A program made the position numbers and the translations under genes. From NCBI GenBank assembly GCA_020051695.1, contig JAGVQM010000011.1:232799-296798 (forward strand): a stretch of 64,000 nt of DNA, in the 5' to 3' direction. Shown here in pieces: positions 42,489 through 50,923 of the stretch (the first letter of the stretch is position 1; each line of letters starts with the position of its first letter). The notes under the pieces are model-generated. The model was not told where the DNA came from and searched no databases. It saw only the letters and a program-made list of their open reading frames with translations. This DNA comes from Candidatus Zixiibacteriota bacterium (lineage in GTDB: Bacteria > Zixibacteria > MSB-5A5 > WJJR01 > JAJRUJ01).

Positions 42489-43802
42489 ATGGAACGCGGC
42501 GATAAAAAACGAATTCTGCTGGTGTGTTATTATTTCCCGCCGGTCGGTCTGGGTGGGGTGCAACGCCCGGCCAAGTTTGCCAAGTATCTGTCGCGGCTGG
42601 GGCATGAGGTCACGGTGATCGCCGCCCTGCCGCCGCCCGACGGGATTGCCGACGATTCCTTGGTGGGCGATATCCCGGAGGATGTTCGCGTGATCCGGGT
42701 CAAGGCCCATCACCCGCGAAATTTGTTGCGCATCTTCCAACGGTCCGGCGCCGTGCAGAAAACATCGAGGCCGGGACGGGGACGGCTGGCCCGGCAGCTT
42801 GCGGCGTGGTCGCGTTTGCCGGATGATAAAATCGGTTTTATTCCCGGCGCGCTGGCCGCGGCGAAGAAAGCGTTCGAGGCGAAACCGCCGGATGTCCTGC
42901 TGACCACCTCACCGCCGCCGTCGATTCATATCATTGGGCGAAGGTTGCAGCGCTTGTGGCACACGACGTGGGTGGCCGATTTTCGCGACCCGTGGTTTAT
43001 GGCGGCCGATGAATATTTGCCCACGCCGGTGCATCGCGCCGTGCAAAAAAAAGTCCTGGGCACGACCTTGCAACATGCTGATGGGGTCGTGGCGGTGTCG
43101 CCGGGGATCGTCGATGATTTTCGCAAACTGGGCCGTACGCGGGATAATATCGAGATCATTACCAATGGTTACGACGAAGATGATTTTGCCGGTTTTGATG
43201 GCGCGTATGATATGTTGGTGCCCAGGCGTTTTCGCTTTCACCTGTACGGCACGATTTCACCGAACGCCCCGCCGGAACCATTCTTCCGGTCGCTATCCGA
43301 ATGGCGCAGGCAGCATCCCGAGTTTGCCGGGCAGGTCGAAGTCAGTCATCGCGGCGCAGTGCTGGGGCATGATCTGGGGACCTTGATCAAAGATTATGAT
43401 TTGCCCGAGCGGTTTACCTCGCTGGGTTATGCGCCGCACTGGTTTGCGGTCAGGGAGTTGTGTGAGCCGCACTGTCTGGTGTTGTCGGTGGCCGATGTTC
43501 CCGGTTTGCGTTCCAATATCCCCGGGCGTATTTATGAATGTTTGCGTTCCCATCGTCCCGTAATTGCCTTCGTCCCGCCCGAGGGCGCGGCCGCCGGTAT
43601 CCTGCGGCAATTCGAAGGTGTGATTCTGCTTCAACCATCAGATGAAAACGCTGCCATTCAGGCCATCGACTCCCTCTTCGACGCTTGGCGCACCGTTCCC
43701 CAGCCACAGACTTTTTCCCGCGAAAACGTCGTGCAATACTCCCGTGAACACTTGACAAAGCGGCTGGCGGGGATGATTAACCGCATTGTGGGAATCCCTT
43801 AG
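42489..43802 (+). CDS. Glycosyltransferase, GT4-like
   Basis: A 437-residue GT-B glycosyltransferase. It opens with ILLVCYYFPPVGLGGVQRPAK, the typical acceptor-side start of this group, and contains TTWVADFRDPWF and HADGVVAVSPGIVDDF. It then has the late-domain stretch NIPGRIYECLRSHRPVIAFVPPEGAAA, the donor-side motif. It is probably part of a cell-surface polysaccharide or glycolipid pathway with its neighbour at 41373. The sugar is unknown. After its stop come repeat-rich intergenic DNA and a tRNA gene, so the operon ends here. Confidence 0.9.
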   Translation: MERGDKKRILLVCYYFPPVGLGGVQRPAKFAKYLSRLGHEVTVIAALPPPDGIADDSLVGDIPEDVRVIRVKAHHPRNLLRIFQRSGAVQKTSRPGRGRLARQLAAWSRLPDDKIGFIPGALAAAKKAFEAKPPDVLLTTSPPPSIHIIGRRLQRLWHTTWVADFRDPWFMAADEYLPTPVHRAVQKKVLGTTLQHADGVVAVSPGIVDDFRKLGRTRDNIEIITNGYDEDDFAGFDGAYDMLVPRRFRFHLYGTISPNAPPEPFFRSLSEWRRQHPEFAGQVEVSHRGAVLGHDLGTLIKDYDLPERFTSLGYAPHWFAVRELCEPHCLVLSVADVPGLRSNIPGRIYECLRSHRPVIAFVPPEGAAAGILRQFEGVILLQPSDENAAIQAIDSLFDAWRTVPQPQTFSRENVVQYSREHLTKRLAGMINRIVGIP

Positions 43803-43810
43803 CTATCGGG

Positions 43811-43845
43811 CCACGGTTTATCGTCTTTGCTTGGTTCTTGTCGCC
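43811..43845. repeat. Copy of the CCACGGTTTATC intergenic repeat
   Basis: CCACGGTTTATC(G/A)TC(T/C)TT followed by TGGTTCTTGTCGCC. Related copies occur at 43983-44018 and 47328-47362, and GC-rich text with ..AGGCC.. follows two of the three. These are dispersed intergenic elements, not genes. Confidence 0.6.
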
Positions 43846-43938
43846 CCGGCGGAGGCCGGGCCCAATCTTATTTCCCGACGTTGTAGGTTGTAGGCCAAAA
43901 CCCCTGTGGTTTTGATCTATGTCCGCAAGGGCGTACTC

Positions 43939-44000
43939 GTGGCATGGGCATCCTGCCCATGCGCACGGGCGAGACGCCCGTGCCACGGTTTATCATCCTT
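43939..44000. repeat. 62-bp dispersed repeat with two hairpins, copy 1
   Basis: Identical base for base to 47284-47345. It contains GCATGGGCATCCTGCCCATGC and GGCACGGG..CCCGTGCC-like dyads, i.e. two adjacent stem-loops. Translating it gives the artefactual peptide AHGQDAHAT that is common in environmental genome annotations. Confidence 0.85.
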
Positions 44001-44034
44001 ACGTGGTTCTTGTCGCCCTAGTGCCTGACAACAT

Positions 44035-44056
44035 GTCAAGCCGCAGGCGGCTTGAC
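44035..44056. repeat. Perfect 9-bp hairpin with tetraloop
   Basis: GTCAAGCCG (44035-44043) and CGGCTTGAC (44048-44056) with a 4-base loop. It is part of the repeat-rich region after the second glycosyltransferase. It may act as a terminator, but lacks a T-run. Confidence 0.45.
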
Positions 44057-44205
44057 CTACTCTATTGCCGTACAACACCTTGTGCGGGTTAGCACTTGGA
44101 CTGACCGGGTGCCGCGCATCTTCGGCAAATCCACCGGCCAAATCGTAACACCCTGATATATTGGCTCGGTCGCCGAAACGATGACGGCATCTGACGGACG
44201 GCTTT

Positions 44206-44280
44206 CGGGGCGTGGCGCAGCCGGGCTAGTGCACCCGATTTGGGATCAGGGGGGCGGAGGTTCGAATCCTCCCGCCCCGA
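44206..44280 (+). tRNA. tRNA-Pro (anticodon TGG)
   Basis: A 75-base cloverleaf. The acceptor stem CGGGGCG (44206-44212) pairs with CGCCCCG (44273-44279), with discriminator A at 44280. The D arm is GCGC...GTGC. The anticodon loop TTTGGGA puts TGG at 44241-44243. The T arm is GGAGG-TTCGAAT-CCTCC. The anticodon stem CCCGA/TCAGG has one C-A mismatch. CCA is not encoded. A T-rich run follows directly and may end transcription. Confidence 0.93.
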
Positions 44281-44323
44281 TTTTTATTGAATTTCACGCG
44301 ATTTTTGGTATATTTTTGTGGCT

Positions 44324-44400
44324 GGCAGATGTCCACATCTGCCGCAAAGTTAAGGAAATACTATCGTCCAGGCTGGGGCACATGTGGACATGTGCCGCCC
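44324..44400. repeat. 77-bp repeat with two palindromes, copy A
   Basis: Contains the perfect inverted repeats GGCAGATGTCCACATCTGCC (44324-44343) and GGCACATGTGGACATGTGCC (44377-44396), separated by 33 bases. Copy B at 47201-47275 is about 85-90 percent identical by eye, with a decayed first palindrome. Confidence 0.8.
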
Positions 44401-44519
44401 ACACACTCACCCTCAACTCGGGGGAGGAGATATGAAGGGCATGATTCATTTACTGGCCGGGGGGCTTGGTTAGCAAGTTAAATGATTACCGCTGGACGAT
44501 GTCAAAAATAGGAGGAATA

Positions 44520-45026
44520 ATGGGGATACGGAATAGTGAAGAGCTTCGCAAAATGGGCTTCAAGGAATGCGCGCGAGTGAAGGAACTTGTAGGCGAAGGC
44601 ATTTATAAAATTCCTGAGAAACCCGGCGTTTATGTGGTATTACGAAAGGCAAAAGAAAATCCTGAATTTTTACCGAAAAGCCATGCGGGCCATTTCAATG
44701 GCAAAAACCCATCTATTACAAAAATATCCATACTCACGGACAAATGGGTAAAGGGCACGCAATTGATTTACATCGGTCAAGCGGGCGGAAATGGCAGCAA
44801 AGTTACACTTCGCCATCGAATCAAGCTTTTAATTAAGTTTGGCCAAGGAAAACGTGTATCCCATTCGGGCGGTCGTCTGATTTGGCAAGTTGCGGGACAT
44901 GAATCGTTTTTAATTTGCTGGAAGCCGACACTGCGCAAGGATCCTTTAAAACTTGAAAAGGAAATGCTGATCAATTTCAAGAATAATTTCGGGAAATTAC
45001 CATTCGCGAATTGGAGGATAGGATAA
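44520..45026 (+). CDS. GIY-YIG-like nuclease domain protein
   Basis: A 168-residue protein. The GIY-like motif is in KPGVYVVLR. The YIG motif is in TQLIYIGQAGG. A conserved arginine/histidine segment is TLRHRIKLLIKFGQGK, and a late glutamate with FGKLPFAN closes the domain. This layout matches stand-alone GIY-YIG nucleases of uncertain role (repair, defence or mobile elements). The start ATG 44520 follows a perfect AGGAGG. The gene is much AT-richer than its surroundings and is bracketed by intergenic repeats next to tRNA-Pro, which suggests acquisition from elsewhere. A role in moving the cassette is possible but unproven. Confidence 0.75.
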   Translation: MGIRNSEELRKMGFKECARVKELVGEGIYKIPEKPGVYVVLRKAKENPEFLPKSHAGHFNGKNPSITKISILTDKWVKGTQLIYIGQAGGNGSKVTLRHRIKLLIKFGQGKRVSHSGGRLIWQVAGHESFLICWKPTLRKDPLKLEKEMLINFKNNFGKLPFANWRIG

Positions 45027-45115
45027 TCAATTGGCGAATATAATATTGATTTGTGAGCTCCGCTCAATAAACAAAATGTTCGATGTTATGGCATAGTCTA
45101 ACATTTGGAGCTGCG

Positions 45116-47176
45116 ATGAAATCACGGAATAGTTTTGCCGCGATCATTTTAATTATTATGTCATTTTGTAACTGCTCAATCCCTTGGGCTAACGGCGAAG
45201 TAGATACTGCATGGTTTAGTACGTACAACGGCCCTGAAAACGGGCATGATTATGCGCATGCCCTTTGTATTGATCAGAATGGCAGTATTTATATTGCCGG
45301 TCAAAGTACTTACCTGAGTGCACCAGGAGCAGATATCGTTATCCTTAAATATGCTTATGACGGCAGTCTCATTTGGGCTCGGCATTACGAAGGGCCTGGA
45401 GATGGTTATGATGAGGCTTGCTCTATTCAGATTGATGGTTTTGGCAATGTTTACGTGGCTGGTAGAAATATCGAAAGTAGCACGGACATAGATTTCGTTA
45501 TGTTGAAATATGATCACTCGGGCCAATTGCTATGGGAACGAAGATTCGGCGGCCCTGATGTAGACATCCCTTTTGCGATGGTTGTTGCCGATGCCGGGGA
45601 TATGTATGTGACCGGATATGCCCAATCTAATGAAGGTACATTCATTCTTCTCAAATATAACCCAGACGGGGATCTTCTCTGGCAGCGTCGATATTTTGGC
45701 TCAGGCGATGGTGCTGGCAAGGGCCGATCTGTGCTCTTCGATGTCTCCGGGAATGTAATCGTGACTGGTGAAAATAATAATCAGAATAATCATTTTGGCA
45801 TTGTTGCATTAAAGTATGATACTGCCGGAGTCCTTTTGTGGGAGAAGAGATACGAAGGTGCGGAAGAAACGAATAATTGGCCCAACGATATGCAGGCTGA
45901 TTACGAGGGAAACATTTATATTACTGGTTTTAGTTTAGACAATGAACCCAATGCAGCGGATTATGTCACGATAAAGATCAATTCGTTGGGTGATCTACAA
46001 TGGGCCCGTCTATACGATGCGACAATGAGTTCGGCAGATGTCGCTGAAGCTATTGACATCGACGCGGGCGGAAATGTTTATGTCACCGGTTACAGCAATG
46101 AAAGTGAAACGGGTGCTGACTACCTGACGATAAAATATGATCAACACGGCACTGTAGTTTGGGAGCGGAGATATAATGGGCCGGGAAATGGCACCGATTG
46201 GGCTGTAGATTTACGAGTCGATAGGGCAGAAAATATCATCTTAACTGGCAGTAGTGATAGTGATGGGATGTTTGAAGATTATTGTACCCTAGTTTACGAC
46301 AGCGCAGGGAATCTTTTGACAGAATTAAGGTATAATGGCACATCAAATGTATATGATATTCCATCGAATCTTCAGGTGGATACTGCTGGCAACATAATCG
46401 TTACGGGCAGGAGTTGGGGGGGTGATTCCTCCAAATTCAACATTGCCACCATTAAGTACTTGCGCTGTTTAGATATAGATAACGATGGCATATGTGATAC
46501 GATTGATAATTGTCCAATGGTTTTAAATCGAATGCAGGAAGATGCGAATGAGGATGGAGCAGGAGACAGTTGTGATGTCTGTACCGATTATGACGATGAT
46601 GGTTTTGGCAATCCCGGTTTTCCTTTAAATGCCTGTCTTGTGGATAACTGCCCATTTGATCACAATCCTGACCAATCAAATACAGATGGCGATGAGTGGG
46701 GGGATGTGTGTGATGACGATGACGATAATGATGGGGTTTTGGATGCCGACGATAATTGTTTATTAATAGCCAATTATGAGCAAGACAATAATGACGGGGA
46801 TGAATTTGGCGACGCCTGCGACAGTGATGACGACAATGACGGTGTTCTTGATGAAACTGACAACTGCCAATACGCCGCTAATTCAGGACAGGAAGATAAT
46901 GACGGAGACGGATTCGGCAACGCCTGCGATCCCTGCGATTGCACGTACTTCTGCGATCTCGATTTGAACGGCAGCATCACGCCGGTGGATGTCATTATCA
47001 TCGTCAATTATGTCTATCGTCAACTTGATTCCCGGTCGGCTTTGCCGACAGCCTGTCCCCGGCAGAACGGCGATTGGGATTGTTTCGGCGGCATCAATCC
47101 GTCCGACGTCGCCTGGTATGTGAATTACGTCTACCGGCAAAAGGGCGACGGCCCCTGCAACCCCTGCGCAGAGTAG
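45116..47176 (+). CDS. Secreted SBBP propeller / TSP type-3 / dockerin-like protein
   Basis: A 686-residue exported protein. The signal peptide is SFAAIILIIMSFCNCSIPWANG. Residues about 30-450 are SBBP-type propeller repeats: GSIYIAGQST, GNVYVAGRN, GDMYVTGYAQ, GNIYITGFS, GNVYVTGYS. Next come calcium-binding thrombospondin type-3 repeats with DNCP...DGDE.GD.CD patterns. The last 70 residues hold two dockerin-like calcium loops, DLDLNGSITPVDVIIIVNYV and FGGINPSDVAWYVNYV. Secreted binding or matrix proteins use such parts. The propeller part is AT-rich; the dockerin end is GC-rich like the rest of the window. The start is ATG 45116 behind GGAG. The function is unknown. Confidence 0.88.
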   Translation: MKSRNSFAAIILIIMSFCNCSIPWANGEVDTAWFSTYNGPENGHDYAHALCIDQNGSIYIAGQSTYLSAPGADIVILKYAYDGSLIWARHYEGPGDGYDEACSIQIDGFGNVYVAGRNIESSTDIDFVMLKYDHSGQLLWERRFGGPDVDIPFAMVVADAGDMYVTGYAQSNEGTFILLKYNPDGDLLWQRRYFGSGDGAGKGRSVLFDVSGNVIVTGENNNQNNHFGIVALKYDTAGVLLWEKRYEGAEETNNWPNDMQADYEGNIYITGFSLDNEPNAADYVTIKINSLGDLQWARLYDATMSSADVAEAIDIDAGGNVYVTGYSNESETGADYLTIKYDQHGTVVWERRYNGPGNGTDWAVDLRVDRAENIILTGSSDSDGMFEDYCTLVYDSAGNLLTELRYNGTSNVYDIPSNLQVDTAGNIIVTGRSWGGDSSKFNIATIKYLRCLDIDNDGICDTIDNCPMVLNRMQEDANEDGAGDSCDVCTDYDDDGFGNPGFPLNACLVDNCPFDHNPDQSNTDGDEWGDVCDDDDDNDGVLDADDNCLLIANYEQDNNDGDEFGDACDSDDDNDGVLDETDNCQYAANSGQEDNDGDGFGNACDPCDCTYFCDLDLNGSITPVDVIIIVNYVYRQLDSRSALPTACPRQNGDWDCFGGINPSDVAWYVNYVYRQKGDGPCNPCAE

Positions 47177-47200
47177 TAGGGTCTGTGCCCGGTCCGCCAG

Positions 47201-47275
47201 GGCGGATCCACATCTGCCGCATCGTTGATGAAGTACTATCGTCCATGCTGGGGCACATGTGGACATGTGCCGCCC
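47201..47275. repeat. 75-bp repeat with palindrome, copy B
   Basis: Second copy of the repeat at 44324-44400. The second palindrome GGCACATGTGGACATGTGCC is intact; the first is worn (GGCGGATCCACATCTGCC). It lies eight bases before copy 2 of the 62-bp repeat. Confidence 0.8.
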
Positions 47276-47283
47276 GCGATATT

Positions 47284-47345
47284 GTGGCATGGGCATCCTG
47301 CCCATGCGCACGGGCGAGACGCCCGTGCCACGGTTTATCATCCTT
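47284..47345. repeat. 62-bp dispersed repeat with two hairpins, copy 2
   Basis: Identical to 43939-44000. It is followed by the third CCACGGTTTATC-type unit and a further GC-rich dyad-like tail up to about 47415 (CCCCGCGTACGGGG). No gene lies in 47177-47497. Confidence 0.85.
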
Positions 47346-47497
47346 GTGTGGGTTTTGCCGCCGCGGCGCAGGCCAGAGCCCAGTTTTGATTGGATTCCCC
47401 GCGTACGGGGAATGATATGATCGAATATTATGGGACATGTATATCGCCGGCAATTCGCCCCTTGAATCTTCCGGTAATTGTCCTATAATTGATAACC

Positions 47498-48379
47498 ATG
47501 AGCGGGGACAATCGCAGCATAGCCGTCGTCATCGTGACGTATAACTCCGCGCGGGATATTGGGGCGTGTTTGCGGGCGGTGTACGGGTCCACATGCGCAG
47601 AGGCCGTCAACGTTGTCGTGGTGGACAACGCCTCCAGTGATGGGACGGCTGAGCAAGTCGCCGGCGAATTCCCCGCTGTGCGGCTGGTCAGGAACAAGGA
47701 GAATCTCTACTATGCTGCCGCCTGCAATCAGGGCGCGGCAACAGGCGGTGGCCGGTATCTGCTGTTGCTGAACCCCGATGTGCAGGTCGCGGAGGAGACA
47801 CTGCAAAAATTGTACGAATATCTCGAACGCAATCCCGCCATCGCTGCCGTGGCGCCGAAACTGGTGTGGCCAAATGGGCGAATCCAGCAATCAGTGCGCA
47901 CCTTCCCGACCTATTCAACCCTGTGGTACGAAATCCTCGGGCTGAGCCGTCTGTTCCCGAAACATCCGGTGTTCGGCCGCTGGCGGACCGATCTTGAGCA
48001 GGTGAGTTCGCCGCTTGACGTCGAGCAGCCGATGGCGTCGTGTTTCATGGTGCGCCGCGCAGTATGGGATAAGCTGGGTGGATTCGACCAGCGTTTCCCG
48101 ATGTTTTTCAATGACGTCGATTTCTGTTATCGTCTGAAACAAACCGGCGGACGGGTCGTGTACCTCCCGCAGGCCACAGCCAGCCACGGGCTGGGTGGTT
48201 CGGTGCGTCAGGCAAAAGCGCGGATGGTGTGGTTTTCGCATATCGGTTTTTTACGATACTTGGGTAAGCATCATCTTACGGGCCTATATTATTTCAAGTG
48301 GCTCATCAGCGCGCCGGTGTTCATGGGCGTGGCATTGGCGCGGTCGCTATTCTGGGCATTGCGGAAAGAATTGTACTAA
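47498..48379 (+). CDS. Family 2 glycosyltransferase (rhamnosyltransferase-like)
   Basis: A 293-residue GT-A enzyme. It opens with IAVVIVTYNSARDIGACLRA, VVVDNASSDGTAE holds the nucleotide-binding acids, and LLLLNPDVQV holds the metal-binding DxD-equivalent. Later motifs are ASCFMVRRAVWDKLGGFDQRFPMFFNDVDFCYRLKQ, listed here as family text split by function: the GGFDxxF acceptor loop and the ED-equivalent NDVDFC. The layout matches rhamnosyltransferase-type polysaccharide enzymes. It starts at ATG 47498; an upstream TTG is less likely. It ends at a strong hairpin shared with the convergent C25 protease gene. Confidence 0.92.
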   Translation: MSGDNRSIAVVIVTYNSARDIGACLRAVYGSTCAEAVNVVVVDNASSDGTAEQVAGEFPAVRLVRNKENLYYAAACNQGAATGGGRYLLLLNPDVQVAEETLQKLYEYLERNPAIAAVAPKLVWPNGRIQQSVRTFPTYSTLWYEILGLSRLFPKHPVFGRWRTDLEQVSSPLDVEQPMASCFMVRRAVWDKLGGFDQRFPMFFNDVDFCYRLKQTGGRVVYLPQATASHGLGGSVRQAKARMVWFSHIGFLRYLGKHHLTGLYYFKWLISAPVFMGVALARSLFWALRKELY

Positions 48380-48394
48380 CACCAAAATATAAAA

Positions 48395-48417
48395 CGCGCC
48401 CGGAATATCCGGGCGCG
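48395..48417. terminator. Bidirectional terminator between GT2 and C25 protease genes
   Basis: CGCGCCCGGA (48395-48404) and TCCGGGCGCG (48408-48417) form a perfect 10-bp stem with a 3-base loop. On the minus strand it is followed by TTTTATATTTT, ideal for the protease transcript. On the plus strand AATTTG follows. Confidence 0.85.
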
Positions 48418-48493
48418 AATTTGTGGGGGAGGCCGGTGCGGACGGCGTTCCCCCGTTACAGCCATTGCGGCTAGTGGGTTGTTGCGGGAAAAT

Positions 48494-50923
48494 TTATTTA
48501 AGCATGACCATTTTTTTCAGCTGCATGGTTTGTCCGGCCTGCAGGCGGTAGAAATAAACGCCCGACGGCAGTGATGAGCCATGATCATCGGTCCCCTCAT
48601 AGGTAATCCGGTGCTTTCCGGCCGCCAGAAAGCACTCCAGCAACGTGGTGACGTGGCGGCCGAGGATATCATACACGTCCAGCCGGACATCTCCGGCGTC
48701 CGGCAGTGAAAATTCAATTGTCGTGGTCGGATTGAACGGATTGGGATAATTCTGCCCCAGCGCCAATTGCATCAAGCCGGTTTCATCTTCCTCTTCGAGG
48801 ATGTCCGTGGCAATGGGGACGATCAACTGCCCGATATATGGCAAGTGCCCGGGACGAGTTATCGTGATTGTGTGGCCTCCGAGCCGTGGGGGACCGGTAG
48901 TCCAGACCGCAATGCCGGCGCCGTCGGTTTCGCCCATGTAGAATACAGTATCGTTGCAAGTCGCGGTGATCACTGCTCCGGCCAGCGGTCCGTTGACATC
49001 ACTGATTGAAAATTGCACGGGGCCGGAGTCGGCGCGTACCTGTTCTGGGAAAACGGCATCAATGGTTTTGGGCCGCGCGGTCCAATGCCGCATGGCCGGG
49101 TCGCCGTATAAATTCAGCCCCAGGTTTTGATCGCGATAGTACGGGAAGCTGGCCTTGGCCAATGCGAAAGCCGCACCCAGTTGGGGGGCGTGAGCGGGAT
49201 CGAATGCGTATTCGACAATTTTGCCGATCACGCGATAGGATGAAGCCACCCAGCCCCAGCGGGAATAGGCCATCACTGCGACCGCGCCGCCGCCGGGTTG
49301 CTGCAGGAGGGCTTCGCTGGTATTTGTGCCCCAGCTCCCGCCGAACAAGGGACCATCCATGTCGATCGCGCCGCCATCGCAGGCCACCGACAGAAAAATC
49401 CCCGGTCGGTGATTTGCCGGGAGCATATTGATCGAGCCGTTTCCACTGCCACCCGCGCCGTCGGACCAGATATACGATTTCGGGTTCTGGTTCAACCCTG
49501 CCGCCCGCAGGATGAAACCATCAGTCCGACCATGATTGATCAGAGTAGTCCAGCCCCAGCCGGAGCTGATGTGATTAATGAATCCGGCCCCCTCCGGCGA
49601 TTGCGGGTCGGGGACCGAACCGTTCGGGTTTTCCGCCTGGCTTTCCAGATCAAGGTCAAACTCGGCGGGGAACTGTTCGGCGATACTTTTGTGCTGTCCG
49701 GCGCCGTTGTCCCAGTCGCGCATCTGATCAGAGCAGGTAAACAACGCGCGAGTTACATAGGAGGCATCGCCCGCGCCGGGGTTGGCTTCGTAGGCGATGA
49801 GCTTATCGACAATGGCGGTGACCTGCGCGGCGTTGGCCGCCGGCAGCCGGCCTACATATATTTCCGGCAATAAATCAGCGTCGTCCTGCAGGTATTCCCC
49901 ATACACACCGTCGCCGTCGGCGTCCCAGTCACCGGTGAAATCTGCGTAATATAAATCGCAGATTTGCAACCGGTCATATCCCGGCATCTCATCGGTATAG
50001 CTGTGATACGCATACCGGATCGGGACAACGGATTCATCCCCGCCCAGCACGCAAAACTGCAAACCGCCGGCGTATGCCTCAGCCAGATAGGCACGGATTT
50101 TGGCCGGGAGGTCCGGGCCGGGGAAGCTCAAGGCGATTTGCTCGACATCGGCAATCCCGGCTCGATATCCCTGTTGCAGCCGCCATTGGGCGAGCGGGGT
50201 GAAGGCCGCCGCCAGCGCCGCAGAAGTGACAATTACGTATTCAACACCAAGGGGAGCGCCGGTTTTCACTACTTGTGCAGCGCCGGCCGAATTGCTGCGT
50301 TCCGGCAGGATCGGCGAGATCCCCGGAAAGTGCCGCAGGTCTTTGTATGAGCCAAGCTGCACTATCGGGGGTGAGGCAGCGCGTAAGCCGGGGGTATCTT
50401 CAGCCGTGGCGAAGTGAATTTCCCCCTCCCGAATGGCAATCAACTGGTTTGTTACAGGGTTATAGCGAAACGGGCACCAGGAGACTGATAGTACCGGCAG
50501 CCCCCGCCAGGTGGATGATTCAATGCGGCAGTTTTCGGCCGGATACTCGCTCAGGGCAGATTTCGCCGTGGGAAAGCTTACATCACTTGGTCTTGCATCC
50601 ACATCCCGCGTTTCCGTCGGGGTTGGGGTGGGGCAAAGTGGGGCAGTCATCTGGATGGTGTCGGCGCGCAGGACTTCTATAATGGGGTGCGCAAAATCCG
50701 CAACCGCCTCTCCGGACGCAAAAATATGCGCCCACAATAATTCCGGTTCGCCGGCGGGGGCAGGATTAAACCCCTCGGGCATGATGATCTTTGTCGTCCC
50801 GTGGTCTACTCGCAGGTCATAATCATCAAGATTGACAGGAATTGTGTAATTAACTTCAATTGTACCAACCACTTTGGTCGTGAGCGCAAGCAGGAAGATC
50901 AATGTTAATACTGGACGCAACAT
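48494..50923 (-). CDS. Gingipain-like C25 cysteine protease with T9SS C-terminal domain
   Basis: An 809-residue secreted protease. The start ATG 50921-50923 is preceded by GGAG and opens a signal peptide (LRPVLTLIFLLALTTKVVG). An N-terminal prodomain-like region leads to the C25 catalytic domain, which includes FCVLGGDESVVPIRYAY. The active-site histidine H464 is in LINHGRTDGF and the cysteine C515 is in LSVACDGGAID, both in family context. After an Ig-like module comes the sorting domain: NYPNPFNPTTTIEFSLPD, then LDVYDILGRHV, then LPSGVYFYRL and a basic KKMVMLK end. In Bacteroidota such proteins are exported by SprA and processed at the C-terminus. A longer reading to 51025 lacks a signal peptide at its start. 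Confidence 0.93.
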   Translation of the reverse strand: MLRPVLTLIFLLALTTKVVGTIEVNYTIPVNLDDYDLRVDHGTTKIIMPEGFNPAPAGEPELLWAHIFASGEAVADFAHPIIEVLRADTIQMTAPLCPTPTPTETRDVDARPSDVSFPTAKSALSEYPAENCRIESSTWRGLPVLSVSWCPFRYNPVTNQLIAIREGEIHFATAEDTPGLRAASPPIVQLGSYKDLRHFPGISPILPERSNSAGAAQVVKTGAPLGVEYVIVTSAALAAAFTPLAQWRLQQGYRAGIADVEQIALSFPGPDLPAKIRAYLAEAYAGGLQFCVLGGDESVVPIRYAYHSYTDEMPGYDRLQICDLYYADFTGDWDADGDGVYGEYLQDDADLLPEIYVGRLPAANAAQVTAIVDKLIAYEANPGAGDASYVTRALFTCSDQMRDWDNGAGQHKSIAEQFPAEFDLDLESQAENPNGSVPDPQSPEGAGFINHISSGWGWTTLINHGRTDGFILRAAGLNQNPKSYIWSDGAGGSGNGSINMLPANHRPGIFLSVACDGGAIDMDGPLFGGSWGTNTSEALLQQPGGGAVAVMAYSRWGWVASSYRVIGKIVEYAFDPAHAPQLGAAFALAKASFPYYRDQNLGLNLYGDPAMRHWTARPKTIDAVFPEQVRADSGPVQFSISDVNGPLAGAVITATCNDTVFYMGETDGAGIAVWTTGPPRLGGHTITITRPGHLPYIGQLIVPIATDILEEEDETGLMQLALGQNYPNPFNPTTTIEFSLPDAGDVRLDVYDILGRHVTTLLECFLAAGKHRITYEGTDDHGSSLPSGVYFYRLQAGQTMQLKKMVMLK

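Noticed and set aside
43917..44141. Short reverse-strand frames in the repeats (also near 47094-47453)
   Set aside because: They are translations of dispersed palindromic repeats (AHGQDAHAT type), a well-known annotation artefact.
43801..47480. CRISPR array
   Set aside because: Repeats are present but occur as pairs several kilobases apart, not as short regularly spaced units; no cas genes are seen.
44273..47480. Attachment-site duplication of the tRNA-Pro 3' end
   Set aside because: No second copy of the T-arm/acceptor sequence was found near the far side of the cassette, and no integrase gene is present.
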